Source: Bacteroidota bacterium
GTDB lineage: Bacteria > Bacteroidota > Bacteroidia > M30B66
Length of the DNA: 64,000 nucleotides
Direction: 5' to 3'
Assembly (NCBI GenBank): GCA_947460255.1
Contig: CANHIS010000006.1
Coordinates: forward strand, 1-64,000
Below are positions 1-9,026 of the stretch, piece by piece (positions within the stretch are counted from its first letter, which is position 1; the number at the start of each line of letters is the position of its first letter). The translations under genes and the position numbers were made by a program. The notes under the pieces were generated by a model. That model was not told the DNA's origin and ran no database searches. It saw nothing but the letters and a program-made list of their open reading frames with translations.

Positions 1-2
1 GA

Positions 3-296
3 AAATATATTCTTTTTGGAAGTCGTGTTTTTCAAAGGCTTTTCAGATTATATCACAAAAATATAAACCCAATTATTGAATTCGAAGCTCCAGAAGCAAA
101 GTTTAAAGGCATTACCTTTAAGAGTTTATCTTTCTCCTATATAAGATTGAATTGGCGCGACAAAATACTGGAGACCGGCTTAGCGCATTCTTTTCCAAGG
201 CGAGACTTACCCAATGCATTCGAGAAAATGGCAAAGTATGGTGAGGTCTGTTTTTATGAATTCTGCAATCATGTATTGAAGAATAGATCGTACTAA
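3..296 (+). CDS. C-terminal fragment of a hypothetical protein, truncated by the window edge
   Basis: Open frame from base 3 to TAA at 294-296: ...KYILFGSRVFQRLFRLYHKNINPIIEFEAPEAKFKGITFKSLSFSYIRLNWRDKILETGLAHSFPRRDLPNAFEKMAKYGEVCFYEFCNHVLKNRSY*. Confidence 0.6.
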   Translation, partial: KYILFGSRVFQRLFRLYHKNINPIIEFEAPEAKFKGITFKSLSFSYIRLNWRDKILETGLAHSFPRRDLPNAFEKMAKYGEVCFYEFCNHVLKNRSY

Positions 297-308
297 AATT
301 GTTTTAGA

Positions 309-800
309 ATGACACGAAGAAGAAGTCGTTTTTGGGGAAGTTTTTGGGGTGAAACAGGAAGAAACAGCGGCAAATGGATCAGCAATAAGATATTTGGTTT
401 TGGTTGGTCAACACCTTATTCTATAGAAAATAAGCAAAGCAATATCATTGATGCAGAAAACACTTTTGAATCACCTAATAAAAGAACTCCGGAATTAACA
501 ATAAAGGGAATATCCGGCAATACACTTGAGGAAATCAAATTAGGGTTGGATGAAACATTCATTTTGCTAAAATCAAATACAATTAGCAACGGAGTGAGTT
601 CTTCTCAGTTAAAGTTTAAAATCAGAAGCGGTATTAAATCTTTAACAATTCTAGGCTTTTCAGATTATGCTGACTTCTACAAGAAAGAATATAGGGAATA
701 CCTGCTTCTTTCTTGGATTAAACTGTTAATCATAATTTTGTTAGGTATTCTTTTAATCTTCATTTTGTTGCTAATCGCCAAAGGAAAATTAAGGTTTTAA
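309..800 (+). CDS. hypothetical protein with one C-terminal TM helix
   Basis: 163-aa ORF; C-terminal hydrophobic segment LLLSWIKLLIIILLGILLIFILLLIA. Confidence 0.6.
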   Translation: MTRRRSRFWGSFWGETGRNSGKWISNKIFGFGWSTPYSIENKQSNIIDAENTFESPNKRTPELTIKGISGNTLEEIKLGLDETFILLKSNTISNGVSSSQLKFKIRSGIKSLTILGFSDYADFYKKEYREYLLLSWIKLLIIILLGILLIFILLLIAKGKLRF

Positions 801-809
801 CAAAGAAAT

Positions 810-1565
810 CTACAAGTCAATACCCAGCCCTACGTTTGTCATCACGGTGCTTTTCGGAACATTCAAAGGTGGATTCGAATCATAGAAATGACTGAGCTCA
901 AATTTCAGCCGCAGGTGATGGCCTAATGATGTGCTAACGGTATGTTGGCCACTTACCCGATAATCTTTCCAGAAATCAAGCCGCGGTTGAAAATATACTG
1001 TGCTGGAATATGCCCATTGTTTTTTATTCAAATTCATAGAGACATAATTACTCAAGCGGAAATCACTTGTATTTTTATAAAGACCTCGGATATTCTCTAA
1101 CTCCTGCATCAATAAGGTTCCTGAATACAGCCTGGTGCTTTCTTTATTTACAATAGAGAACCGAAACCCTGTGCCATTTAGAAGCCTGTAATTCAGCGCT
1201 AATAATTGATTGTATTGTAATTGACTGAATGCTTCCCATTTAACTTTTGAGTTTAATTTACGATTGAATCGAAGGTGAAGGAGGCCACTGTTATTAAATA
1301 CTTCATTGGTTGAAGCGGCGTAAGAGACATCTCCAAGAAGCAGCCAAAGCTTCTTTTCATTTTTCCATTGTGCAGAACCTTTCAATCCAACATTGTACAA
1401 AACTTCCTCGTACTTTATTGTTTGAAAATTCAAATCAGTATGACCTGTCCACCCTATTGTATCCGTACGAATGCGTGCTTGCTCAATATTGACAATTTGA
1501 CCAAATACGTTTGGAATGAAAGAGTATAATGATAGAATTAGAATAGCGAGAGCTCTTAACATCAA
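810..1565 (-). CDS. putative DUF481-like outer-membrane beta-barrel protein
   Basis: Signal peptide, alternating beta pattern (LHLRFNRKLNSKVKWEAFSQLQYNQLLALNYRLLNGTGFRF); start overlaps the stop of the upstream gene by 4 bp. Confidence 0.6.
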   Translation of the reverse strand: MMLRALAILILSLYSFIPNVFGQIVNIEQARIRTDTIGWTGHTDLNFQTIKYEEVLYNVGLKGSAQWKNEKKLWLLLGDVSYAASTNEVFNNSGLLHLRFNRKLNSKVKWEAFSQLQYNQLLALNYRLLNGTGFRFSIVNKESTRLYSGTLLMQELENIRGLYKNTSDFRLSNYVSMNLNKKQWAYSSTVYFQPRLDFWKDYRVSGQHTVSTSLGHHLRLKFELSHFYDSNPPLNVPKSTVMTNVGLGIDL

Positions 1566-3271
1566 ACTTTCACTTCAGAAATAGCATTGTAACTTTCCTT
1601 AATCGCATTCCACAAATCTGCGCTGAGATCGGATGTCGTTTTCATATCATAAGCCTTTCCTTGGAACTCGAGTTTCAAGTGACTTTTCTTTAGTCCAGCA
1701 AAAAGAAATGTTCGTTTGCGACTCGAAGGGCTTTTACAACCTAAAGTGAGAAAATTCGGAGTGAATGCGACTTCCAATTCATCTTTAAAAATGGACTGTG
1801 CTTCGTTGTGCAAATATTCTAAACACTGAATTAAAGATTCAGAATACTTTTTTTGCCTTAAAGTTTCAAAAAAGGAATCGATACTGGTATATCTTACTCG
1901 ATTTCCGGAAAACACTTGCTTTACTTCATGATTGTCGTCAACAGCAGTAATGGATGCATATTGCATAGCTTGTTCCATTAAATCGGCTAATTGATCTCCT
2001 TTCAGCTTATCGCGAAGAAAGTTGAGCAATTCCAATATGCTAAAAACGCGGGATTTAAGGTATGAATCTGATTGGCTAGCACCCCAAACTACCTTCTCCC
2101 AATCTTCATCGGTAAATTCATTCTCACCGGTTTTGGCAATCTTTTGATTAATATCGTCCCAATCTAATCCACATTTCACACCGAATTTAGCGTCCCATTG
2201 GGTGAAATCTTGCGATTGGGCCAACATTCTGAAAATTTTAGGATAAGAAATCTGAATCCCAAGTAAGGCGAATAGCATAAATTCTTGATCCGCACTCGAA
2301 CTTCTTCCTTCATTTTGATCTTCGGTTTTCCTGATGGAATTCAGAAGACTAAATGAATTCAGATATCTTTTCAAGCTTCGAGGATTAAAGCCAACTGTCG
2401 TTCTAACCACTTTAGTGTAGCTTTCCTGTTGGTTTAGTTGTGGCGTTACTCCAAGAGCACTTAATTTATTGGTCAGAAAGTGATCAATATCATAGGCTCC
2501 TGTTGGCATGCTAAAAGGGACTTGGATAATTTTGTCAAAGAAGGATCTAAATTCACGTTCATTTTCTTCCGTTTTGGGTCCAAATTTTCCTTCCAAGCCT
2601 TTCACAACTACGTCATAATCGATAGCAAGAATGAACACGCAATACGGAATATCGAAAATATTTTTCAAGGCTTCGAGCACTTCAACAGCATCTGAAGGTT
2701 GAATTCGATCCAAATCGTCGACGAAAAAAACAACGCGTTGATAAGGATTTGAAGGATCTTTAATTAACTTTTCAATCAAGTCGGCAATATCCTTTTTGAT
2801 TTCTGCAATTTCAATGCTGGCAATGGAATTGTTTGTTGAATCACTCACTGCACTCTTAATATCGACGCCCGTTTGATTTGCAATTACCTGGTTAGAAATT
2901 GCGCCAAAAAACTTTCCTATCTTTTTAATTTTGTTTTCCGTTTCATCTTTTATTGTCCATAAATCTCCACAGCTTTCTTTAAGTTTTATTACAAGGCCAT
3001 TAAGGACTGCAGGAGTAGTTTCGTTAACTCCCCGAAACATGGAATACTCCCAAGTATTTACCCATGATGTAGCTACTTTCTGGCTTTCAAGAGACTCTCT
3101 TAACATATACATCAAAGAGGTTTTCCCAGTCCCCCATTCACCCTGTAACCCAATTGTAATAGGCGTTTCGCTATTTACAATAAAATTAACTAATGCTTGT
3201 GTGTATCGACCAACTTTAAGAAGATCTTCCTTCTCTGTTTGGATGGGTTTATCGGTAATTGAGATGCTCAT
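1562..3271 (-). CDS. KAP family P-loop NTPase
   Basis: Walker A GEWGTGKTS; Walker B VVFFVDDLDR; KAP-like layout AVEVLEALKNIFDIPYCVFILAIDYDVVVKGLEGKFG. Confidence 0.85.
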   Translation of the reverse strand: MSISITDKPIQTEKEDLLKVGRYTQALVNFIVNSETPITIGLQGEWGTGKTSLMYMLRESLESQKVATSWVNTWEYSMFRGVNETTPAVLNGLVIKLKESCGDLWTIKDETENKIKKIGKFFGAISNQVIANQTGVDIKSAVSDSTNNSIASIEIAEIKKDIADLIEKLIKDPSNPYQRVVFFVDDLDRIQPSDAVEVLEALKNIFDIPYCVFILAIDYDVVVKGLEGKFGPKTEENEREFRSFFDKIIQVPFSMPTGAYDIDHFLTNKLSALGVTPQLNQQESYTKVVRTTVGFNPRSLKRYLNSFSLLNSIRKTEDQNEGRSSSADQEFMLFALLGIQISYPKIFRMLAQSQDFTQWDAKFGVKCGLDWDDINQKIAKTGENEFTDEDWEKVVWGASQSDSYLKSRVFSILELLNFLRDKLKGDQLADLMEQAMQYASITAVDDNHEVKQVFSGNRVRYTSIDSFFETLRQKKYSESLIQCLEYLHNEAQSIFKDELEVAFTPNFLTLGCKSPSSRKRTFLFAGLKKSHLKLEFQGKAYDMKTTSDLSADLWNAIKESYNAISEVKV

Positions 3272-3272
3272 T

Positions 3273-4151
3273 TCAAGAATTATTAATCGAGTGAATTAGA
3301 TGATTTGCAATAACAGTATTTGGGCTTTCTCCATTCTTTCTTAAAATTTTTAACTGCCTTATGAAGTGCGCCTTAGCTCCATTTGCTGCATTCGAAATAT
3401 GTGGCATTGGGTAATGCGGGATGCCAAAAGGAGTTTGAAACGCTGGAATTAAATTGCTCGTAGATTTGGAGCTAATTCCCTTTTTTGCTTCAGATAGATC
3501 AAATAATTTATGGGTAGCAGCACTGCCTAAAGTAACAATGGCGGCAGGCTTTAAAACCTCTATTTCATTCTTCAATATTTGTTTGTGGATACTTCCATTT
3601 TCACCCCAAACAAGATTTTGATAATCTTGAATCTGGTTGCTTCTTAAATAAATCCCATTGGAAAAGATTCTAAAAAACAATTTATAGATATCTGTCACGT
3701 AAACATTGAAAGATTCAATGAGCGGCTTAAAGAAATTCAGGTTAGATGTCATTGAACCTTTGGGACTATTCCACGGTTCACAAAGACTAAATGGAATCCA
3801 CAATTGAATACCGTCATTAGGTGAAATACCGTTTTTTGCCCAATGATGGGAATCGGGTTCTGGCGGGAGAGAATCCATAGCGCAAACTATAATGGTTGGC
3901 TTGTTGTTTGAAGACCCTAGTATTACAGGTAAATCGATTGCATTTGTGGTTGGTGGGATTGAATAGGAGTTTAGGAGTTTATGGAAAGGATCTCTTAACT
4001 TGACTATATCAGATCTATATGAAAAGTGCTGCTGCGACCCGGCATTTATCAATAAGCTTGAATATGCCTCATTAATACCAACTTCATCATCGAGTAGATA
4101 CTGGTTCAATATCTGAACAATTGAATTGGGGATAACGAATTCAGGAAGCAT
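3273..4151 (-). CDS. putative uracil-DNA-glycosylase-superfamily-like protein
   Basis: 292 aa; VYVTDIYK ... EIEVLKPAAIVTLGSAATHKLFDL ... YPMPHISNAANG resembles the UDG-superfamily core (D-x-x-K, K-P-x-x-I-x-x-L-G, terminal P-H-x-S). Confidence 0.45.
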   Translation of the reverse strand: MLPEFVIPNSIVQILNQYLLDDEVGINEAYSSLLINAGSQQHFSYRSDIVKLRDPFHKLLNSYSIPPTTNAIDLPVILGSSNNKPTIIVCAMDSLPPEPDSHHWAKNGISPNDGIQLWIPFSLCEPWNSPKGSMTSNLNFFKPLIESFNVYVTDIYKLFFRIFSNGIYLRSNQIQDYQNLVWGENGSIHKQILKNEIEVLKPAAIVTLGSAATHKLFDLSEAKKGISSKSTSNLIPAFQTPFGIPHYPMPHISNAANGAKAHFIRQLKILRKNGESPNTVIANHLIHSINNS

Positions 4152-4356
4152 TGTACAATAATCTGAAGAGCCAATACCAAAAAGCTACGAGAATCAAAGC
4201 GCCAAGAATAACACCAAATACACCAATTCCCTTGATAAGTTTCATCCCAAATCTATCAATCTCATGATCTTGGCTTTGATCATGATGTTCTTCTAAGTCG
4301 GTTCTATTCAACCTATTCTCTTGAAGCTTGGCTCTGCCTTTAGATTTCATTGTCAT
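4141..4356 (-). CDS. small single-TM hypothetical protein
   Basis: 71 aa, hydrophobic C-terminus GVFGVILGALILVAFWYWLFRLL; overlaps the next gene start by 11 bp. Confidence 0.5.
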   Translation of the reverse strand: MTMKSKGRAKLQENRLNRTDLEEHHDQSQDHEIDRFGMKLIKGIGVFGVILGALILVAFWYWLFRLLYNAS

Positions 4357-4359
4357 CTA

Positions 4360-4743
4360 TCAATTTGAATATGAAATCTTCAATCGAAAAACAGCTGCTA
4401 AGAAATAACCAATGGCTGTTTCTCCTAGCAAACGATCAGAAAAGGAACAATACTTATCGCTTGGTAAAAGGAAAAAACGTATTGCCTGTATCCATGAGAA
4501 TGCCCAAGAAAAACCACTTAATCCAAGTATAACAAACCTTAATAAACCCAAGCTCTGTGCTTCAAGAAAATAGAAAAACAGGATGGGCACAAACACACAA
4601 TCTACAATTTGAAAAAGCAAGTTTAGCAAGGCATATCCTACTGGCACAGTGTATTGAACCTTTTTATCAGAAAGCAAATTGAGCATTTCTATAGGCGAAG
4701 GGAAAGGAAAAATCTCATCGATAAGCGCTTGTATCAAACCCAT
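4360..4743 (-). CDS. hypothetical membrane protein
   Basis: 127 aa, about three hydrophobic segments. Confidence 0.5.
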   Translation of the reverse strand: MGLIQALIDEIFPFPSPIEMLNLLSDKKVQYTVPVGYALLNLLFQIVDCVFVPILFFYFLEAQSLGLLRFVILGLSGFSWAFSWIQAIRFFLLPSDKYCSFSDRLLGETAIGYFLAAVFRLKISYSN

Positions 4744-4746
4744 GAT

Positions 4747-5064
4747 TTATTTCCTTTTAAAAAATGCTACAATCAATAAAATAACCGACAATCCATTGGC
4801 AAAAAAGGTACTGCAGCCTAAATAATACCATCCGCTGTCTTTGGTTGGTGAAGATGTTATAATCAGCGAATAAGAAATTGTTCCAAATACAATTACGCAT
4901 ATTATTGATAGGACAATCCATGCCCAACCTCCATTACCGTTGCTTCTGCTTCTTAAGGCCAAAACACTAAATACCAGTGATGCCAAGAAAGATGAAAGCA
5001 AATAAACCAAAGCCAGTTTAAGGGAAGAGCTTCCTGAAGTACTTGATGATTTATTTGCTTTCAT
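4747..5064 (-). CDS. hypothetical membrane protein
   Basis: 105 aa, about three TM segments, 3 bp from the next ORF. Confidence 0.5.
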   Translation of the reverse strand: MKANKSSSTSGSSSLKLALVYLLSSFLASLVFSVLALRSRSNGNGGWAWIVLSIICVIVFGTISYSLIITSSPTKDSGWYYLGCSTFFANGLSVILLIVAFFKRK

Positions 5065-5226
5065 TCAACTAATTGCGCTTGAAAATCAGGCGGATAATCC
5101 ATCTGCCAATTTTCGAATAAAGCCCATTTCGAGTGGTTGGAATTCCTGTTTTTCTAGCAATACCTTGCTTAATGGAAGTAATACCCAATAAACGGTTTAA
5201 TGAAAAGGAAAAACCCCACTTCCCCA

Positions 5227-5709
5227 TTATGGGTTATCGCTTTCGGACGGTTTATTCCTATTGTAGTAATCTTCAAGGCTATCAAATCCTTCTGAGTCTA
5301 ACCAAGCCTCAATTGATTTGTGTCCTCGCGTCTTACACCAATCCAATAAATCTTCTTTCCTTGCGGCTTGGCCAATGGTGTATGAATTACCTACACAATA
5401 AGTATTGAATTCATTGGCAACTTGAACAGTTAAGCCAAAATGCTCATCGATAAGTTTTTCAAAATCGCCGATAACCATATTGGCTTTGATTTCAAGGTTA
5501 TCCATATTGGCTTGTATCTTTTTTGAAGTTCTCTGATTGAGTTGTGCAAATGTTAAATCAGGATCAGCAAGCATTTTGCCTTTGTAAACCCTTAAGCTAA
5601 GCCCGAAATTGCGCATAAACTCCTCTTGGACTGTTTTGAGTTTTTTATTGTGAGAAATCTCAAAATCAGCTGCTTTGAACCTGTCAAAGAAATTTGAAAA
5701 AATGCCCAT
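5227..5709 (-). CDS. hypothetical protein with internally repeated module (paralog B)
   Basis: Repeated units LKTVQEEFMRNFGLSLRVYKGKMLADPDLTFAQLNQR and LEIKANMVIGDFEKLIDEHFGLTVQV. Confidence 0.6.
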   Translation of the reverse strand: MGIFSNFFDRFKAADFEISHNKKLKTVQEEFMRNFGLSLRVYKGKMLADPDLTFAQLNQRTSKKIQANMDNLEIKANMVIGDFEKLIDEHFGLTVQVANEFNTYCVGNSYTIGQAARKEDLLDWCKTRGHKSIEAWLDSEGFDSLEDYYNRNKPSESDNP

Positions 5710-5714
5710 ATTAA

Positions 5715-6092
5715 TTAAATTTCGATTTTTTCAGCACCACGATCTTCCAATTTTTTGTTGGCGGCTGAAAGACTCAAAGCATCATAATCATCCTTCGTTT
5801 TATAGTGCTTTCCGCTGAGGCGATATAGAATCTCACAATCAATTCCAAATGCTTCTTTAAAACGCTTTTCGAAACCACCAACTGTAAGATTCCCATTTAC
5901 AGACAATTCTGCTTCTCCAGAGGGCGAATAAGAACCCTTAGCCTGGCTACGCGCACTTGCAATTGTTAGCTCATGATTGATCCCACTTCCATCTTCCATG
6001 CGCAAGGTTGGAACTAAGTATGGATATTTCTTACAAAATTCCGCTTGGAATGTTTTGATTTTGATTCGACCGTTGACAACGATTTCTGACAT
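5715..6092 (-). CDS. hypothetical protein with internally repeated module (paralog A)
   Basis: Repeated units EIVVNGRIKIKTFQAEFCKKYPYLVPTLRMEDG and ELSVNGNLTVGGFEKRFKEAFGIDCEILYRLSGK. Confidence 0.6.
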   Translation of the reverse strand: MSEIVVNGRIKIKTFQAEFCKKYPYLVPTLRMEDGSGINHELTIASARSQAKGSYSPSGEAELSVNGNLTVGGFEKRFKEAFGIDCEILYRLSGKHYKTKDDYDALSLSAANKKLEDRGAEKIEI

Positions 6093-6214
6093 GACTATTC
6101 TATTTTATCCCTACTCTAAATAGGCTTTTCGGGAACCACCTCTCTATTGAGTTCTATAGAGAAGTGCAAAATAGTTGTGCTATGTAAATCAAATTTGTTC
6201 AAGTATGTTCAAGT

Positions 6215-7324
6215 TTAAAGAGTCCCCCATCTTCTATACCAAGCAATAGTGTTGGGATCTTTACCGTAAAGGAAATTAGCTATAGAAGCATTTAAGTCTT
6301 TGCCATCAAGAAAATGAAATCCCAAAGTATTCTCCACAACTTTAAAAAACTGGTGAGGGGCAGAGGAACGAGAAAGTCCATAAACAAAAAAGTAAAGTAT
6401 TATCCTTCTCTCGTATGAATTCCATTTGCCTAAATTGCTCTTAATGAATAGAATTATATCTGCAAAGCAAGCATCAAACGACTCCGGTTGGAATCTACGA
6501 TTATGAATCAATATTACTGCCAATAAGCGCCCAATATTGAAAGGATGTATGTTTGAGTCAACTACGTTTAAAAGATTAAAATTATCAACGAGTCTTGCAT
6601 GATGTTCAATAAATGCATCCAATTCACTGTTCTTATCATCATTTAAACAAAGCATACATAAATAGAAACACAAATCATTTGAAGCATTTGGGTGCGAATA
6701 ATTAATTGTTTTACCATACAAATCCAATCCCTCTTCATAGAAAGGCAATTTAAATTCCGGATCAGCTAATAACTCAAAATAACTTTTTCGAACAGACTCA
6801 AAACCTATAAAATTCTTATACAGTTTTTTTTCGAATGTATGGTTACTCTGTGCTATACGATGCAAAGCACCACCTAGATCCATAGTAATATGCTGATATT
6901 TTGAATGATACAAATAAGGTTGGAGCCGCTCGAAATAATTTCTTAGAACTTTCCATCCCGAAAATTCAAAGTTGATGTATAACAAAGTATTCCTAAAATC
7001 AATTTCGTGGTGAATACCAATTGATAAAGCCTGATCCTTTTGAATCAGAACAGATTCACAATATTGATTCCAATTGCTCCCTTTTTGAACCAAGTTGCAA
7101 AATTTATCAAGTGTATCTAGGTAAAAATGATGGTGTTCTGTATCGTTGAGAAACAATCTCGCGATGGTAGAAGAAGAAACGGACAAGCCATAATGAGCCT
7201 TCAATTCTTCACTTAATGACATACAAGATGGTCTGTTATTTACTTGAATTCCAACAAATAGTTGAATCTCCTTTTTAAGCCTTTGAATACAATATTCATC
7301 AATTGCATGTTTAGGTTTAGGCAT
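6215..7324 (-). CDS. hypothetical protein, N-terminal HTH-like segment
   Basis: 369 aa; MSLSEELKAHYGLSVSSSTIARLFLND resembles a helix-turn-helix; remainder alpha-helical, unknown. Confidence 0.5.
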   Translation of the reverse strand: MPKPKHAIDEYCIQRLKKEIQLFVGIQVNNRPSCMSLSEELKAHYGLSVSSSTIARLFLNDTEHHHFYLDTLDKFCNLVQKGSNWNQYCESVLIQKDQALSIGIHHEIDFRNTLLYINFEFSGWKVLRNYFERLQPYLYHSKYQHITMDLGGALHRIAQSNHTFEKKLYKNFIGFESVRKSYFELLADPEFKLPFYEEGLDLYGKTINYSHPNASNDLCFYLCMLCLNDDKNSELDAFIEHHARLVDNFNLLNVVDSNIHPFNIGRLLAVILIHNRRFQPESFDACFADIILFIKSNLGKWNSYERRIILYFFVYGLSRSSAPHQFFKVVENTLGFHFLDGKDLNASIANFLYGKDPNTIAWYRRWGTL

Positions 7325-7332
7325 AGTTTACT

Positions 7333-8889
7333 TTAGGTTTTAACATCGAATTGAGCTTGATTCTTTTTCAGCCTGTAGGCATATAAAATCAAACAGAACA
7401 ACATGATTAATGAAAAGGCTGTAGCGATAAGAAATTCTCCAATTACTAAGTACCATGAAAATATCCTTGAGCTCACAATTAAAATGGCTAGGAAGACAAA
7501 GGCACTCCAATTCGATTTACTTTTCAATGCTTCTAATCCCTTGGAATAGGCATCAAAGCGATTGAATGCTTGCTTTGTGTCAGTTTTGTTCAATAAAGCT
7601 ACAAGAAGCCAAGTAAATACAACTGCAACAGTAACAACAAAGACTTGGAAAAAATATGGATTCAAATTAGCCCTTAAAGAAAGGTCATTTGAAAATTGAG
7701 CAAATTGAATCCAATTTTTTTCAAGGATAATATACAAATTAGCGTAAATCAAGGAGGAGAGCATCGCAATAAATTGAACTTTCGCGGTAATTTTATGCCA
7801 ATACCATCGTAAAATAAAAACCGGTCCAACACCTGCAGAAATCACAAATAAGTATTGCACTATTCCCCAAACACTCTCACTGGATAAACTCCATACAATC
7901 GAACAAACGGTAAATACTACCATACCGATCTTTCTGAATTTAACCTCTTGATTAGATGATAATCCCGAAATAAGCGTTCCTGACCATAACTGAAAATTTG
8001 AAATGGTGCCTATAAACGGAATGAGAATAAATAGCAATAATGAATATCGAATCAACGGTATAGAATGATTAATATAATCGCTAATAATTAATTCTCCTTT
8101 TAATTCTTTTCCAGTAAAATTCATGAATGCCCGATAACCTAATGAATAAACAAAATACTGGGCTAAAATCATTAATAAAATTAATCGAAACAACTGTCGT
8201 GAATCTTTCTGATTGGCGGAAGTAAGCAGTTTTTGTCCCTCCATATCAGGGAAATCATATATACCAGTGACAATCCAATGAAATCCGAAAATGAATAAAA
8301 TATTAACCCAACTTTCATCAAGATTAAATAAAGATGTATTCGAATCTACACAATTGATAGGGATATCAGGTTGACCAAAAATCCAATAAAGTCCAACCAG
8401 CAATAGGATACTTAAACTCGACAATCCAATTAATGCATCAATTCGAATTCTATTTTTAATGTTATTGGAAAACAAAATCAGCAGCATGAATGCACCTGCG
8501 AGTAAAATAGTTAGCGATTTATTTACTCCTAAAACAGGAGAAACTATTGCTGCAAAAGACAGGATTAATTGTGCTCCGATGAGTGGAATAACAATTAATC
8601 CTAGGTATACTGATCTGAATTTTGCCAAAAAACTTGACCATGCTCCTTCGTATCTAAAGAGGTGGATTTCATTTTCAGTTTTAATTGGTAATTTCTTCCA
8701 CAAAGGCCCAATGAAAACAGTACCAAATGCAAAACCAATAGCGTTTGCCCACAAAACCCAAATTTGACTTATTCCACCTGTGATTAAAAATTGAGCAATC
8801 ATTTGCGGCTCAAACAATATAGGCAGGTTAATTAACAAGGAAAATGCAAGAATATTCTTGTTAAATAAGCTTTTCAATATTGAATTCAT
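7333..8889 (-). CDS. sodium:solute symporter-like multi-TM permease
   Basis: 518 aa, about 13 TM segments; RYEGAWSSFLAKFRSVYLGLIVIPLI resembles the SSS-family TM2-TM3 region. Confidence 0.6.
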   Translation of the reverse strand: MNSILKSLFNKNILAFSLLINLPILFEPQMIAQFLITGGISQIWVLWANAIGFAFGTVFIGPLWKKLPIKTENEIHLFRYEGAWSSFLAKFRSVYLGLIVIPLIGAQLILSFAAIVSPVLGVNKSLTILLAGAFMLLILFSNNIKNRIRIDALIGLSSLSILLLVGLYWIFGQPDIPINCVDSNTSLFNLDESWVNILFIFGFHWIVTGIYDFPDMEGQKLLTSANQKDSRQLFRLILLMILAQYFVYSLGYRAFMNFTGKELKGELIISDYINHSIPLIRYSLLLFILIPFIGTISNFQLWSGTLISGLSSNQEVKFRKIGMVVFTVCSIVWSLSSESVWGIVQYLFVISAGVGPVFILRWYWHKITAKVQFIAMLSSLIYANLYIILEKNWIQFAQFSNDLSLRANLNPYFFQVFVVTVAVVFTWLLVALLNKTDTKQAFNRFDAYSKGLEALKSKSNWSAFVFLAILIVSSRIFSWYLVIGEFLIATAFSLIMLFCLILYAYRLKKNQAQFDVKT

Positions 8890-9026
8890 GAAAACAATAA
8901 AATATTAATCAATAATTATCCTAATTACTCTGAATATTCCTGATTCAGCGATGTATCGATTGATACTAGTACAATATTAATTAATCTATCTGCTTTAAAC
9001 CTGAGCATAAACTCCCATGTTTAAAG

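Noticed and set aside
4350-4532. Plus-strand 60-aa ORF
   Set aside because: Antisense to a membrane-protein ORF in a minus-strand operon; no domain.
5227-6092. Functional ubiquitin-like conjugation by the paralog pair
   Set aside because: No C-terminal Gly-Gly (ends ESDNP and EKIEI) and no E1, E2 or JAB-like gene nearby; only the fold resemblance is kept, as speculation.
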